Shown here in pieces: positions 44,219 to 53,222 of a DNA stretch of 64,000 nucleotides. Origin of the DNA: Phycisphaerae bacterium (GTDB lineage: Bacteria; Planctomycetota; Phycisphaerae; Sedimentisphaerales; Anaerobacaceae); assembly GCA_028714255.1 (NCBI GenBank), contig JAQTMR010000001.1:1-64000 (forward strand), read 5' to 3'. Every line of letters starts with the position of its first letter. The stretch's first letter is position 1. The translations under genes and the position numbers were made by a program. Under the pieces are notes generated by a model. It had not been told where the DNA came from, did no database searches, and saw only the letters and a list, made by a program, of their open reading frames with translations.

Positions 44219-47200
44219 TTAATACCCGCCAGGTCCGGTCAAATCCATATACCTTCTCTGCCCAAAGCCCATTTCCGGGACTCCCTGAGGCCATATACTA
44301 AACACAACAGACTCCCTGTCCAGCGTCTCATCTACACTTAACGTAAGACCGTAGTACATCCTGTGGTAACGCCTTAACAGAGTTACATCGCTTCGCACAT
44401 TTACACCGTAGTCAAAATCAAACTCCTGTGCAAAAACAATAGTATAGCGGGGGTCAAGAACATAAGTAGCTGCAAAAACAAACGTATTTGAGCCTACCTC
44501 GTCCAGCACCCTTACTCGCTTTAAGTATCTGCTGCCTATATAATAGCTCAAATTAGGCCAGCACAAATGAGAAAAACCAATATTAAATTGCTGAACTTCG
44601 CTGCTTTGAATATCGAAGTTTAAATCGCTCAATAATGCCGTAGTATCGCTCATACGCCATATATAGTCAGCGCTGAAGTAATCACGTCTTGGCCCCCACA
44701 TCTCAAACCTGTGAAGCCCTGTGGACTTTCGGCCGTCGTGAGTAATTAAATCGCCGTTAAATATCTCAGGAGCAGAAAGCACCCGAGCAGGAACAATCGG
44801 ACGTGCCCAGATATATCTGTCGGGACTCGAATCTTCTTTCTCGCCGGTGTGATTCAGAAACGTAACCTCGGTATCTAAACGCATCCACTCGACGGTCTGT
44901 TGTTTGTCCCCGGAACCACGCTTGGTCAGCAATCGCTGGGAAATACCCATATTCACAGAGTCATGCTGCTGCACAACATCGTCGCTTTCCTCATAAACGA
45001 CCGCTGTCAGGTATGGCCTTATGATATGACGCAACTGATTCAAATCCCAAAGCCGGGACTTCACATCAGGATATATCTTCCAGTACGGCTGCGGGGCAAC
45101 GCGAATACCTGCTTCGCCTATCCAAATTTCTTTTTCTCCGAAACGACCCGTATCGCTGCCATCCACAAGCGTTCTCGTAAAACCGCTTCGGCTGTCATAA
45201 CCGAATGTCCCTGCTATATAAGGGACAAGCTTCAAATCCCCCCACTGAATCGGCATATCAAGTTCTGTCCTGTGCGATGCAAACGTAAACCGCTCATCGC
45301 TGATGTCCGTCATATTGGTCGCAATAGCCGGCGTCGTGCCTAAAACTATCGGCTGAGAATGGTCCTTGCCTATTGTCTGACGCAGCCGGCCTATCTCGGT
45401 ATCACTGTACAAAGTGAACCGGTCTTTGAAAAGTGACTGGCCTGTCAGATGAAACTCCGCACTTGGCAACTCTTCCAGCTCGTCGGCAAATGTGTTTATT
45501 CGGCCCTTGCCCAAAATAGACAACGCCCAGTTGTCCTGAAGACGCTTCAGATGAATATATGTCTCCTGCTTATCGCCGGTGTTAAACTCGTTGCGATAGA
45601 AACTCTCGAGAAAATTTTCATCTGAAAGGTAACTAATCCCCGTCGTAAGCTGCCAGTTGTAAGGCAGAAATTGCCTGTGCCGCCATGTAAACCGCCCGCG
45701 AAGGTCATGTTCAGGCTCAAGGTCTTTCCGACTCCTCATTCTTCCAAGCCTGTCCTCGCCGTGGTCACTAATCGCATAACCCAAAAGCTCGCCGTAATAA
45801 TTTTCCCTGGCATAATTGATTTCAACCCCTGTGCCCACGCCGCGGTCGCTGTAATAATCCAGCAGAAAATCGCTGTTTGTCCCCTCAGGCTCCTTTAACC
45901 CAAGAATACGGGACAAATACCAGCGGGTTTCAACAAATGTGCCAAAAACACTGTCATGACCCGCGTTTATGCTTTTGACGGGAAGGTCAGGCCTTTCGAG
46001 ATTGGCTCGCATAAATGGCAAATAAAACAGCGTTCGCTTGCCTTTCTTAAAACGAACATCATGCATCTCCACATCATAGCTGCTTTTTGAAACCCGGCCT
46101 TTATGTTCGTCAATTACAGTCGTATCCGTAATAAGCACACTCGACGCCGTAAGAGAAAGCTGGGGCATATAAAATTCACTGCTTGTAACTATCGCATTCT
46201 CAGCGGAAAACTTGTCCTCTGTTATCCGGCGTAACCTCTTCGCACGAACGTATATCGGAATCCCCCGCTCCACGTCGAAATTCCTCACCACCGCATTCAC
46301 CGCAAGTGCTCTTTTATTCTGGAAATCGTAATACATCTCATCAGCCCGAATGGTCCGCTGCCCTTCGGTCATCACAACATTGCCGGACATATAAATTGAT
46401 TGCACACCGCCCGCCGCTGAAATTTCTCCTCCATCATTTTCTTCTTCACTAACATCCGACATACCGGAATAAAATATAACCGCATTGTCCCCCTCCAGTT
46501 CCAGCAGGCCGCCTTGCTCATCCTGTTTTTGCCAAATATAAAACCTGCCTGTCACCGTTGCAACATCCGTCCCGTCTGGCGCCTTGGTCCGCTCTATCTT
46601 GGGTTCGGTCTTACCCGCAGGCGCTATATTAACAGAATACACAAAGTGGGGACTCTTCGCCTCCGGTTCCACTGCAACTTCTGCCGGTGCTGCAGGTCTT
46701 GCCGCTCCCCAGCCAAGTATCATGTCAAGCAAGCCTAACTGCTCCTTCGCGGCAGTCGGCAAAGACTCTTTTTCTGCTTTGGCTAATTCTTTTTTGGAAA
46801 CTTTTTTCCGCCAAACTTTTTCTCTCGGCAATCCGGGGACTTGCTTCTCCCGCGCAATTAACGCTTCCCTGCCCAGTACCATTACCGATTCAGCTCTTTT
46901 GTAAAGTGCTAATCCGTAAGGCTCTGCTATTTCTCTTTTGTCCGATGTTGCAAAAATCTCGCCGTTCACTCCAAACTGAACTATCATCGATTGCTTGTCT
47001 TCAACTACCGCCTGACTCAAATCGGTCGTCTTGGCGCTCTTGCCTTTTTTGACCGACACTTTACCTTCAAGATACACCTTTACTTTATAATCGATACTGC
47101 TCTGGCCCAAGAATTCGGTTGTTACCCCTTCTATCCACACCACCGCATTATCGCTGAAGAATTGATTAGCCCCTATCGACATCGAAAATTTATCCTGGAA

Positions 47201-47380
47201 AACGAGCGTATGCTCGCCGCTATCACTCTGGTAGCTTATAACCTCTCGCCCGGACAGGTGCAAATCCTGACCAGCAAATGGCCGGGCCATTTGTTGAGAA
47301 ACCCCGCCCTCAACGGCAAACAAAGCCGTCTCACCTGCCAGGACCATCATAACTATAATAAATAACCTTTTCTTTCGCAC
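44219..47380 (-). CDS. LptD-like outer-membrane LPS-assembly protein with tandem OstA-like repeats
   Basis: A 1053-residue exported protein (signal peptide residues 1-22). The N-terminal half contains OstA/LptA-type strands twice: the first near 35-160 (GREVISYQSDSGEHTLVFQDKFSM...FFSDNAVVWIEG) and the second near 245-400 (YIWQKQDEQGGLLELEGDNAVIFYSG...GNVVMTEGQRTIRADEMYYDFQNKRALAVNAVV). The C-terminal half is a beta-barrel (VKSINAGHDSVFGTFVETRWYLSRILG onward) like LptD. The start is GTG (47380). The last residue is Tyr rather than the usual Phe. An outer-membrane lipid-assembly role is inferred. Confidence 0.75.
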   Translation of the reverse strand: MRKKRLFIIVMMVLAGETALFAVEGGVSQQMARPFAGQDLHLSGREVISYQSDSGEHTLVFQDKFSMSIGANQFFSDNAVVWIEGVTTEFLGQSSIDYKVKVYLEGKVSVKKGKSAKTTDLSQAVVEDKQSMIVQFGVNGEIFATSDKREIAEPYGLALYKRAESVMVLGREALIAREKQVPGLPREKVWRKKVSKKELAKAEKESLPTAAKEQLGLLDMILGWGAARPAAPAEVAVEPEAKSPHFVYSVNIAPAGKTEPKIERTKAPDGTDVATVTGRFYIWQKQDEQGGLLELEGDNAVIFYSGMSDVSEEENDGGEISAAGGVQSIYMSGNVVMTEGQRTIRADEMYYDFQNKRALAVNAVVRNFDVERGIPIYVRAKRLRRITEDKFSAENAIVTSSEFYMPQLSLTASSVLITDTTVIDEHKGRVSKSSYDVEMHDVRFKKGKRTLFYLPFMRANLERPDLPVKSINAGHDSVFGTFVETRWYLSRILGLKEPEGTNSDFLLDYYSDRGVGTGVEINYARENYYGELLGYAISDHGEDRLGRMRSRKDLEPEHDLRGRFTWRHRQFLPYNWQLTTGISYLSDENFLESFYRNEFNTGDKQETYIHLKRLQDNWALSILGKGRINTFADELEELPSAEFHLTGQSLFKDRFTLYSDTEIGRLRQTIGKDHSQPIVLGTTPAIATNMTDISDERFTFASHRTELDMPIQWGDLKLVPYIAGTFGYDSRSGFTRTLVDGSDTGRFGEKEIWIGEAGIRVAPQPYWKIYPDVKSRLWDLNQLRHIIRPYLTAVVYEESDDVVQQHDSVNMGISQRLLTKRGSGDKQQTVEWMRLDTEVTFLNHTGEKEDSSPDRYIWARPIVPARVLSAPEIFNGDLITHDGRKSTGLHRFEMWGPRRDYFSADYIWRMSDTTALLSDLNFDIQSSEVQQFNIGFSHLCWPNLSYYIGSRYLKRVRVLDEVGSNTFVFAATYVLDPRYTIVFAQEFDFDYGVNVRSDVTLLRRYHRMYYGLTLSVDETLDRESVVFSIWPQGVPEMGFGQRRYMDLTGPGGY

Positions 47381-47638
47381 GTCCTTGCCTTTTTACGAAA
47401 CTTCTCTTAGCGTAGGCGCCTATCCGTAGCCGGATACGCTCATGGCGTAGCCTAAGATTATAGCTACATCACCCGGCAACGCCAGTAAAAATCAAATTTC
47501 GTTGCCTGTATTTTACGATTTAAGGCCCTTTTTATGTCCGTTGAGGAGCTAATAATAATTTGCCACAAACCCCCCATTTAGGATAGAATAGTTAAATAGA
47601 CAGCCAAATTATTCTTTTGTCTTATGCAAAGGAGATAT
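47381..47638. other. divergent intergenic region with a structured palindrome
   Basis: This is the gap between the divergent LptD-like and PilT-like genes. A compound hairpin spans 47406-47456: outer CTTAG/CTAAG, inner GCG/CGC with TATCC (47421-47425) pairing with GGATA (47432-47436). The rest is AT-rich and probably contains both promoters, but no clear -35/-10 pair stands out. Confidence 0.45.
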
Positions 47639-48778
47639 ATGTCCGAACAATATCCCGCCTCGGCTAAGGTCTATTCGACCGAAAATCTCGGCAAATGGAG
47701 CATTCTCGATATGCTGGCTTACTTCGAGGAAAAAGGCGCTATGAGGGTCTCCGACCTGCATATCAAAGTCGGCGTCCCTCCCGTTTATCGCATCGATGGC
47801 GAACTCGTAAAACTCAAAGGCCCCGCCATAACCGAAGAAATCGCAAAGCAGCTTATCTATCCTCTTTTAAGCGACGAAAACTTAAGCAGGCTCCAATCCC
47901 TATATAGCGTGGACAGTTCCTACAGACTCGGCTCTCTCCAGTTCAGAATAAACGTCTTTAAGGAAAACGACGGAATCTGTGCCGCCATCAGAGCTTTATC
48001 GATGAACATCCCCAAAGTTGAAACCATCGGCTTTCCAAACAACATCTGGGAGGACATCATCGACCGAAAGCAGGGACTTGTCCTCGTAACCGGCATCACA
48101 GGCGCCGGAAAATCCACGACCATCGCATCATTAATAGACCGAATCAGCGAAAAACACGCCTGCAGAATTATATCCATCGAAGACCCAATAGAGTATATTT
48201 ATCCACAGAAAAAATCTGTCACTTCACAACGCGAAATCGGAAAGGACGTTAAATCCTTCGTTGACGGTTTAAGAGCAATGATGCGCGAAGACCCGGATGT
48301 AATATTCGTCGGTGAAATGCGAGACCCCGAAACCATTGCTATGACTCTTATGGCCGCCGAGACGGGACATCTCGTCTTCTCAACACTGCACACAAGAGAC
48401 GCTACTGGAACTGTAACACGAATCCTCGATTATTTCCCATCCGAAAGACATGACGAAGTCCGCAACCAGCTCTCTCTCGGCCTTGCCTGCATCATCAGTC
48501 AAAAGCTTATTCCAAAAAAGGATGGAAAGGGCCGGCTCGTCGCTATGGAGATTCTCAACAATAAAAACTACGCCTGCGCCAACCTCATTCGCCTCGGCAA
48601 AATCGAACAGCTATATTCTCAAATGCAGACTAAAACCAAAGGCGGCTCCGACGAAAAAATGATGACAATGGAAAAACACCTCTCGATGCTCGTAAAGCAA
48701 GATAAGATTGACCTCCTCGAAGCCCAAAAATGGGCCAATAACATTACCACCTTCATCGATGCTATGAAGCGAGACTGA
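47639..48778 (+). CDS. PilT/PilU-like twitching-motility ATPase
   Basis: A 379-residue secretion-type hexameric ATPase. DLHIKVGVPPVYRIDGELV is the N-terminal PAS-like region. Walker A GITGAGKSTTIASLIDRI, the Asp box RIISIEDPIEYI, Walker B DVIFVGEMRDPETIAMTLMAAETGHLVFSTLHT and the His box are present, and the AIRAL-type segment (AIRALSMNIP) is visible. ATG 47639 is preferred to 47624 because AGGAGATAT lies between them. It powers pilus retraction and may act with the pseudopilin at 4156, though no other pilus genes are adjacent. Confidence 0.92.
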   Translation: MSEQYPASAKVYSTENLGKWSILDMLAYFEEKGAMRVSDLHIKVGVPPVYRIDGELVKLKGPAITEEIAKQLIYPLLSDENLSRLQSLYSVDSSYRLGSLQFRINVFKENDGICAAIRALSMNIPKVETIGFPNNIWEDIIDRKQGLVLVTGITGAGKSTTIASLIDRISEKHACRIISIEDPIEYIYPQKKSVTSQREIGKDVKSFVDGLRAMMREDPDVIFVGEMRDPETIAMTLMAAETGHLVFSTLHTRDATGTVTRILDYFPSERHDEVRNQLSLGLACIISQKLIPKKDGKGRLVAMEILNNKNYACANLIRLGKIEQLYSQMQTKTKGGSDEKMMTMEKHLSMLVKQDKIDLLEAQKWANNITTFIDAMKRD

Positions 48779-48800
48779 CTGCCCTAATGACCGTTATATC

Positions 48801-49478
48801 TTAAAACAATCCCGGCAAAGAAGGACCGAAATCCGGCACCATCATGGTCTTCTGTCCCTTGCTCTGCCAGTAATACTCCCAATATTTTTCTTTGTCCGAA
48901 GTAATAGTCACCTTGCCAACCGCGTTATACTCGTTGTCAAGCCATCCCGTAACGTATATCGAACCAGTTGCGGTTTTAACTTTGTCGGTTTTCACATTTG
49001 TTTCGAGAATAAGAAATCGGCCCTTCGTTATAAAGTAAAGTTTGTTCGGGTCCTCACCTTCCTCACCCTTGTAAATTTTTGTAGGGTCAATATTACCCTT
49101 AAAACGCGACCCGGTTACCTCCCAAAGTAGATTAGGTTCGGGTTTGTATGTACCTCCCCATGCACCCTTTATTCTGCCGTCGGGCAAAAAGTACATATCT
49201 ACCCCACCCTTGACTTCGTTATCCTCTATTATTGGGCATTCAAAAACCAAATTATCCACAATCTTGGGCTGTCCCTCCCTCGGCTGTTTGACCTCCTGGC
49301 CGGGTCGGACCAGGCGACGCTCCTCGCCCCAAGGCATACCTTTACTTTTCCCGCGAATTAACGCCATCGGGTCGAACCATATAATAGTGCAGAACACCAC
49401 AATCAGAAGCACCATTAGTATAAGAGCCGCGCCCTTGCGGTTAGTACAAAACTGCCCCCTTAATTTCGTTTTTGGCAT
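48801..49478 (-). CDS. membrane-anchored hypothetical protein with pilin-like N-terminus
   Basis: A 225-residue protein: a basic start (MPKTKLRGQFCTNRKG) followed by a hydrophobic helix (AALILMVLLIVVFCTIIWF), superficially like GspK/PilX-type class III leaders but without Glu at +5. The remaining beta-rich domain (VDMYFLPDGRIKGAWGGTYKPEPNLLWEV, GSIYVTGWLDNEYNAVGKVTITSD) is not recognised. It is convergent with the PilT-like gene, 22 bases apart, which is suggestive but weak evidence for a pilus or secretion role. Confidence 0.6.
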   Translation of the reverse strand: MPKTKLRGQFCTNRKGAALILMVLLIVVFCTIIWFDPMALIRGKSKGMPWGEERRLVRPGQEVKQPREGQPKIVDNLVFECPIIEDNEVKGGVDMYFLPDGRIKGAWGGTYKPEPNLLWEVTGSRFKGNIDPTKIYKGEEGEDPNKLYFITKGRFLILETNVKTDKVKTATGSIYVTGWLDNEYNAVGKVTITSDKEKYWEYYWQSKGQKTMMVPDFGPSLPGLF

Positions 49479-49596
49479 AACGCCTCCCTTCTTGAATCTT
49501 AGTTATGCAATATATGGGGGTAATAATAAAAATAAAATGAAACGATGCACAGAAAAAAAATGAAAAAATTTTCTCTTCTGTCCCGTCCCCTGTATA

Positions 49597-50616
49597 TCAG
49601 AATATCTTCTTGTATATATGACAGTAAGGAGACGACCCTGTCTTCTCGTAGTAATCCTGGTGATATTCCTCCGCGGGCCAGAACTTCCCAAGCGGAACTA
49701 TTTTGGTTTTGACGTTGTAACCTTTTTTCTTAAGCTCTTCGACCAGCCTATCTGCGGTTTCCCGCTGCTGCTCATCCGAATAAAAAATAGCGGACCGATA
49801 CTGTATCCCCACATCGGGCCCCTGCCGATTGAACTGCGTGAAATCGTGCGTCTCAAAAAACAGCTTTGCCAGTTCCTCGAAACTTGTCTTCGAACTGTCA
49901 TACTCAACCTCAACCGCTTCAGCGTGACCTGTCGTGTTATTACATACCTGTTCGTAAGTTGGATTGTCCAGATGACCGCCCGTGTAGCCAACCGTTGTGG
50001 ATACCACCCCCGGTGCCTGCTTAAAATAATACTCCGTCCCCCAGAAACATCCCGAAGCAAATACCGCTTTCTCTATCTTCACCTCCGGAATAAAATTCAT
50101 CGAAACCGAATTTACACAATAACGAATGTTCTTCGCCGTTAATTCCTCACCCGAAAATATATGTCCCAGATGCCCCCCGCAATTTGCACAAACAGCTTCT
50201 GTCCGAACACCATCCGCGTCTTTTTGCCATTTCACTGCCCCCTTAATCTCCTCATCGAAGCTCGGCCAGCCGCACTCGGACTTAAACTTTGAACTCGACT
50301 TAAACAGCTCCGCCCCGCATCGCTTACATGTATAAACACCCTTCTCAAAATAGTCATTATATTTACCGCTGAAAGGCTTTTCTGTTCCTTTATGTACAAT
50401 TACCCGCTCTTCCTCCGCCGTTAATTTCTTGTCCGCCTGTGGTGAATTCATATCCTGCTCCTCGTAAACCTCCGTCTGCACTGCTGCAACGCTTTCATCT
50501 TTTTTGCTTACCTGCCTGCCTGATTGTAACGATAACAGCATCCCCGCCGCAGCAAAAAATACAATCAATACTACTAACAGCTTGTTTTTACTGAAAAATC
50601 CCTCTTTTGGCTCCAT
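49597..50616 (-). CDS. bifunctional peptide methionine sulfoxide reductase MsrB-MsrA, membrane-anchored
   Basis: A 339-residue fusion. The N-terminal signal-anchor (about 12-30) is followed by MsrB (about 60-175), with two zinc CxxC pairs (CKRCG and CANCG) and catalytic Cys in RYCVNSVSMNF, then MsrA (about 180-335), with catalytic GCFWG and GYTGGHLDNPTYEQVCNNTTGHAEAVEV. The order is B then A, the reverse of the Neisseria PilB order. Together they repair both diastereomers of methionine sulfoxide, here probably in the periplasm. It is a useful oxidative defence for an anaerobe exposed to oxygen. Confidence 0.93.
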   Translation of the reverse strand: MEPKEGFFSKNKLLVVLIVFFAAAGMLLSLQSGRQVSKKDESVAAVQTEVYEEQDMNSPQADKKLTAEEERVIVHKGTEKPFSGKYNDYFEKGVYTCKRCGAELFKSSSKFKSECGWPSFDEEIKGAVKWQKDADGVRTEAVCANCGGHLGHIFSGEELTAKNIRYCVNSVSMNFIPEVKIEKAVFASGCFWGTEYYFKQAPGVVSTTVGYTGGHLDNPTYEQVCNNTTGHAEAVEVEYDSSKTSFEELAKLFFETHDFTQFNRQGPDVGIQYRSAIFYSDEQQRETADRLVEELKKKGYNVKTKIVPLGKFWPAEEYHQDYYEKTGSSPYCHIYKKIF

Positions 50617-50689
50617 CTTAGGCCACCTCGTTTCTTACATTATGAATATACGTTTCTAATTACTTATACTCATAATCTTCCCCCATGGT

Positions 50690-51049
50690 TCACCCTCTAA
50701 TTTCCTTCCTGCATACCCAGTTAATCAGGAACAGAACACCCAAAAGAAACATCGGCCCGGACATCACCAAATATACATGCCACACAAACTTGCAATGGCT
50801 CATAACGATATACCACACCCCGAGAGCGATGAAAACAATCGCCCCGACCCATTCCCATCGCCACGAAATCGCCAGCACGATAAGGATGATTCCCGTCGGG
50901 ATTAAGTGTATCAGCAATGCCAAAATCGTCTTCCAGAAAGAATATCCCGCATCAAACACATCGAGCGCAAACAAACTCACAAAAACCGCAAACAGAATAC
51001 ACAACACCCTCGGCCCCCAAAATATCGCCCGTCTCATCGCTTTTTCCAT
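50690..51049 (-). CDS. small multi-pass membrane protein, unknown function
   Basis: A 119-residue protein of four hydrophobic segments (about residues 12-32, 38-62, 67-82 and 90-112) with an otherwise featureless sequence. The codon pattern and isolated position between two minus-strand genes support it being real. ATG 51049 or the internal ATG of MRRAIFWG are possible starts. I do not recognise a family with confidence. Confidence 0.55.
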   Translation of the reverse strand: MEKAMRRAIFWGPRVLCILFAVFVSLFALDVFDAGYSFWKTILALLIHLIPTGIILIVLAISWRWEWVGAIVFIALGVWYIVMSHCKFVWHVYLVMSGPMFLLGVLFLINWVCRKEIRG

Positions 51050-51087
51050 ATCTGCCGTCCCTTCCCTATTTCCCTGATACCCAGCTT

Positions 51088-51792
51088 TTATTTTGGGTAC
51101 CCAACTGTCTGGGCCAGAAGTACCTGTTCGGGTTTTACCTTAATCACTTCGCCGAATTTCTTCCCGTCTATCATTCCTCGGATTACCGCTCCCAATCCTT
51201 CCGACGCACAATATAAATGAACGTTCTCCGCGATAGCCCCCAATTCGATGCTTATCCAGCGGTCTTGTTTTTGGTCGGGCTTCGGCTGAGATTTCTCCTG
51301 CCAGTTCTTTAAGTTAAGAACATAAACCAGATTCACCGGCGCTATGAACACGAAATCCTGCATGCCCGCCTGCTTGCGAAAATCACCTTTCGTAACCAGT
51401 GCAAGCTCGTGCTTGGCCACATCGTATAAATAAACGCCTTCCGGCAGCACAACATAAATATCAACTGCATACTTGGCCCTTGCCGCAGGCGCAGTGCGTT
51501 TGCCGTCAGGCCGGTTTACGCCGTCTGCCGCCCAAAGCAATTCCGACAACTGCTGCAACGTCAGCTTCTTGTCTGATATGTCACGGGTCGTTTTTCTATT
51601 CTTCAGCGCAGCCATTACCGGAATCCCTTTTTTCAAATCCGGCTTACTTAATTTGATTACGCCCTCCGCCGTTATACTCACCGGAATCGGCCCTGCTGCA
51701 CTCGCCGTAGTACTATCGTCAAATAAATTGGATTTCGCCGAAGCCAGCATCGCCAGCGCCGGCACGCTCTTCAAAAATGCCCTGCGATTCAT
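51088..51792 (-). CDS. SagB/ThcOx-type nitroreductase-fold oxidoreductase, exported
   Basis: A 234-residue protein with a Tat-like leader (MNRRAFLKSVPALAMLASA) and a nitroreductase/SagB domain: ALKNRKTTRDISDKKLTLQQLSELLWAADGVNRPDGKRTAPAARAKYAVDIYVVLPEGVYLYD, then IELGAIAENVHLYCASEGLGAVIRGMID and QTVGYPK. The N-terminal RKTxR and GVNRPDG-type motifs bind FMN. ATG 51792 directly follows GGAGGATAAA and places the twin-Arg residues correctly. No cyclodehydratase or RiPP precursor is adjacent, so it is probably a periplasmic flavin reductase of unknown substrate. Confidence 0.82.
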   Translation of the reverse strand: MNRRAFLKSVPALAMLASAKSNLFDDSTTASAAGPIPVSITAEGVIKLSKPDLKKGIPVMAALKNRKTTRDISDKKLTLQQLSELLWAADGVNRPDGKRTAPAARAKYAVDIYVVLPEGVYLYDVAKHELALVTKGDFRKQAGMQDFVFIAPVNLVYVLNLKNWQEKSQPKPDQKQDRWISIELGAIAENVHLYCASEGLGAVIRGMIDGKKFGEVIKVKPEQVLLAQTVGYPK

Positions 51793-51994
51793 TTTATCCT
51801 CCAATCTTTGTCCTGTTTAATATCCCTTTTTTAACTCAAAACTCTTTTTAATCCAGCTTGGTCTTCGTCTGCATTATAACGCTATGAAAAAACAAAAACC
51901 AATATATTTAACTCGCCCCTTCTTTTCGTGGACTAACTGACCTCACTTTTTGATTTGACGGAAATACTGCAATTGCCTATAACCCACACTAAAT

Positions 51995-52693
51995 ATGCCT
52001 AAAAAGAAACGCCCGAATTACAAACATCTGCCCAAAGGCCTGACAATCCTCTACGAAGACGCCGACATCCTCGTAGCCGATAAGCCTGCGGGGCTATTGA
52101 CCGTAGCCACCGCTTCCAACAAAACAAGGACCGCTTATTACTTCCTAACCGATTATGTCAAAAAGGGCTGCCTGAAATCACGAAACAAAATTTTCACCGT
52201 CCACCGCCTTGACCAGTGGACCTCAGGCGTACTCGTTTTTGCAAAAAGCGAGGAAATCAAGCTGCGACTCCAGGCCCAGTGGAAAGAAACGAAAAAAATA
52301 TATATCGCGGTAGTCCAAGGCCGATTAGACCGCAAAGAAGGAACCATCACTTCGTATCTCGCTGAAAATAAAGCCTACGTTGTTTACTCTACGAACGACC
52401 CCGTAAAAGGTAAACTGGCACATACCGCTTATAAGGTCATTAAAGAGACCAGCCAATTCAGCTTATTGGAAATCAACCTTTTGACCGGCAGAAAAAATCA
52501 AATCCGCGTCCACCTGGCCGACAAGGGACATCCCGTTGTTGGCGACAGAAAATATGGAACATCCGAAGATGGATACAAAAGACTTGCGCTTCATTCCGAA
52601 TCGATTTCCTTCAAACACCCCGCCACCGGCAAGCAGATGACTTTTAAAACCAAACCCCCGACTTATTTCTCCCAACTGCTCGCAAATAAATAA
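51995..52693 (+). CDS. RluA-family 23S rRNA pseudouridine synthase
   Basis: A 232-residue enzyme with ILYEDADILVADKPAGLLTV (about 14-33), the active-site motif VHRLDQWTSGVLVFAKS with the catalytic Asp, and GRKNQIRVHLADKGHPVVGDRKYG. The N-terminal S4 domain found in RluC/RluD is missing, so it resembles RluA/TruC-size members. The exact target uridine is unknown. Confidence 0.9.
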   Translation: MPKKKRPNYKHLPKGLTILYEDADILVADKPAGLLTVATASNKTRTAYYFLTDYVKKGCLKSRNKIFTVHRLDQWTSGVLVFAKSEEIKLRLQAQWKETKKIYIAVVQGRLDRKEGTITSYLAENKAYVVYSTNDPVKGKLAHTAYKVIKETSQFSLLEINLLTGRKNQIRVHLADKGHPVVGDRKYGTSEDGYKRLALHSESISFKHPATGKQMTFKTKPPTYFSQLLANK

Positions 52694-52740
52694 TGATACT
52701 GATTGCCCTGACAACTTATGCCAAGCCCCCTAAAAATTTA

Positions 52741-52965
52741 TCAGTCGTCATTTTGCCCTGCGTTAACCGGCTGCAAATCCAGAATCCTGAACAGTTCGTC
52801 TTCCAGTTTTAAATGATACACTTCGTCGTCTTTTATGGCACTTAATACTTCTCTAACATCCGTGTCTGTAACTTCCAGTAACAGCTCTTCCAAATTCGCA
52901 TGCATTTGTTCGTCTGCTTGTTTTAGTGCCGTAAAGTATTCCCTATAATCTATTTCAGTAAACAT
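52741..52965 (-). CDS. small ferritin-like helical protein (second half of a pair)
   Basis: A 74-residue acidic all-helical protein. Two amphipathic helices carry EIDYREYFTALKQADEQMHANLEELL and VLSAIKDDEVYHLKLEDEL, where EVYH is an ExxH metal motif like those of ferritin-like di-iron proteins. At 74 residues it could form only a helical hairpin, as in encapsulated ferritins, and would need a partner. Its ATG overlaps the end of the upstream companion gene by 11 bases. Confidence 0.6.
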   Translation of the reverse strand: MFTEIDYREYFTALKQADEQMHANLEELLLEVTDTDVREVLSAIKDDEVYHLKLEDELFRILDLQPVNAGQNDD

Positions 52966-53194
52966 CTTTATCCTCGCTTTCTATCTGCCGGATAAGCTGT
53001 CGAAGTGTTTCCGCATGTCTGCTTGAGTCGTTATTCAGCTTTTGCAGGATTCTTTGAATTCTCCGTTTTTTATCTTCCCCGAACCCGGACAGAAAAAGTA
53101 CGCTGTTGATGTGCTCGGTATAAAGCGGCAAAGCCGATTCTTCCGTCTTTGAAGCCATCTTCACCGAATCCAATAATTTTTCTTTAGTAATCAT
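52955..53194 (-). CDS. small ferritin-like helical protein (first half of a pair)
   Basis: A 79-residue helical protein: KMASKTEESALPLYTEHINSVLFLSGF (helix 1, with Glu and ExxxLxxYxxH), then KKRRIQRILQKLNNDSSRHAETLRQLIRQI (helix 2, with D-S-S-R-H). ATG 53194 follows GGGAGC at suitable spacing. The gene is translationally coupled to the similar-sized companion at 52741-52965. Together the two could assemble one four-helix ferritin/rubrerythrin-like metal site; this is an inference, and neither is a family I can name exactly. Confidence 0.58.
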   Translation of the reverse strand: MITKEKLLDSVKMASKTEESALPLYTEHINSVLFLSGFGEDKKRRIQRILQKLNNDSSRHAETLRQLIRQIESEDKDVY

Positions 53195-53222
53195 TTGTGT
53201 AGCTCCCAAATTAAATTTCTTA

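Noticed and set aside
51088-51792. RiPP azoline dehydrogenase role for the SagB-type protein
   Set aside because: No YcaO cyclodehydratase, precursor peptide or transporter is adjacent, and the protein has an export signal, which fits a stand-alone periplasmic flavoprotein better.
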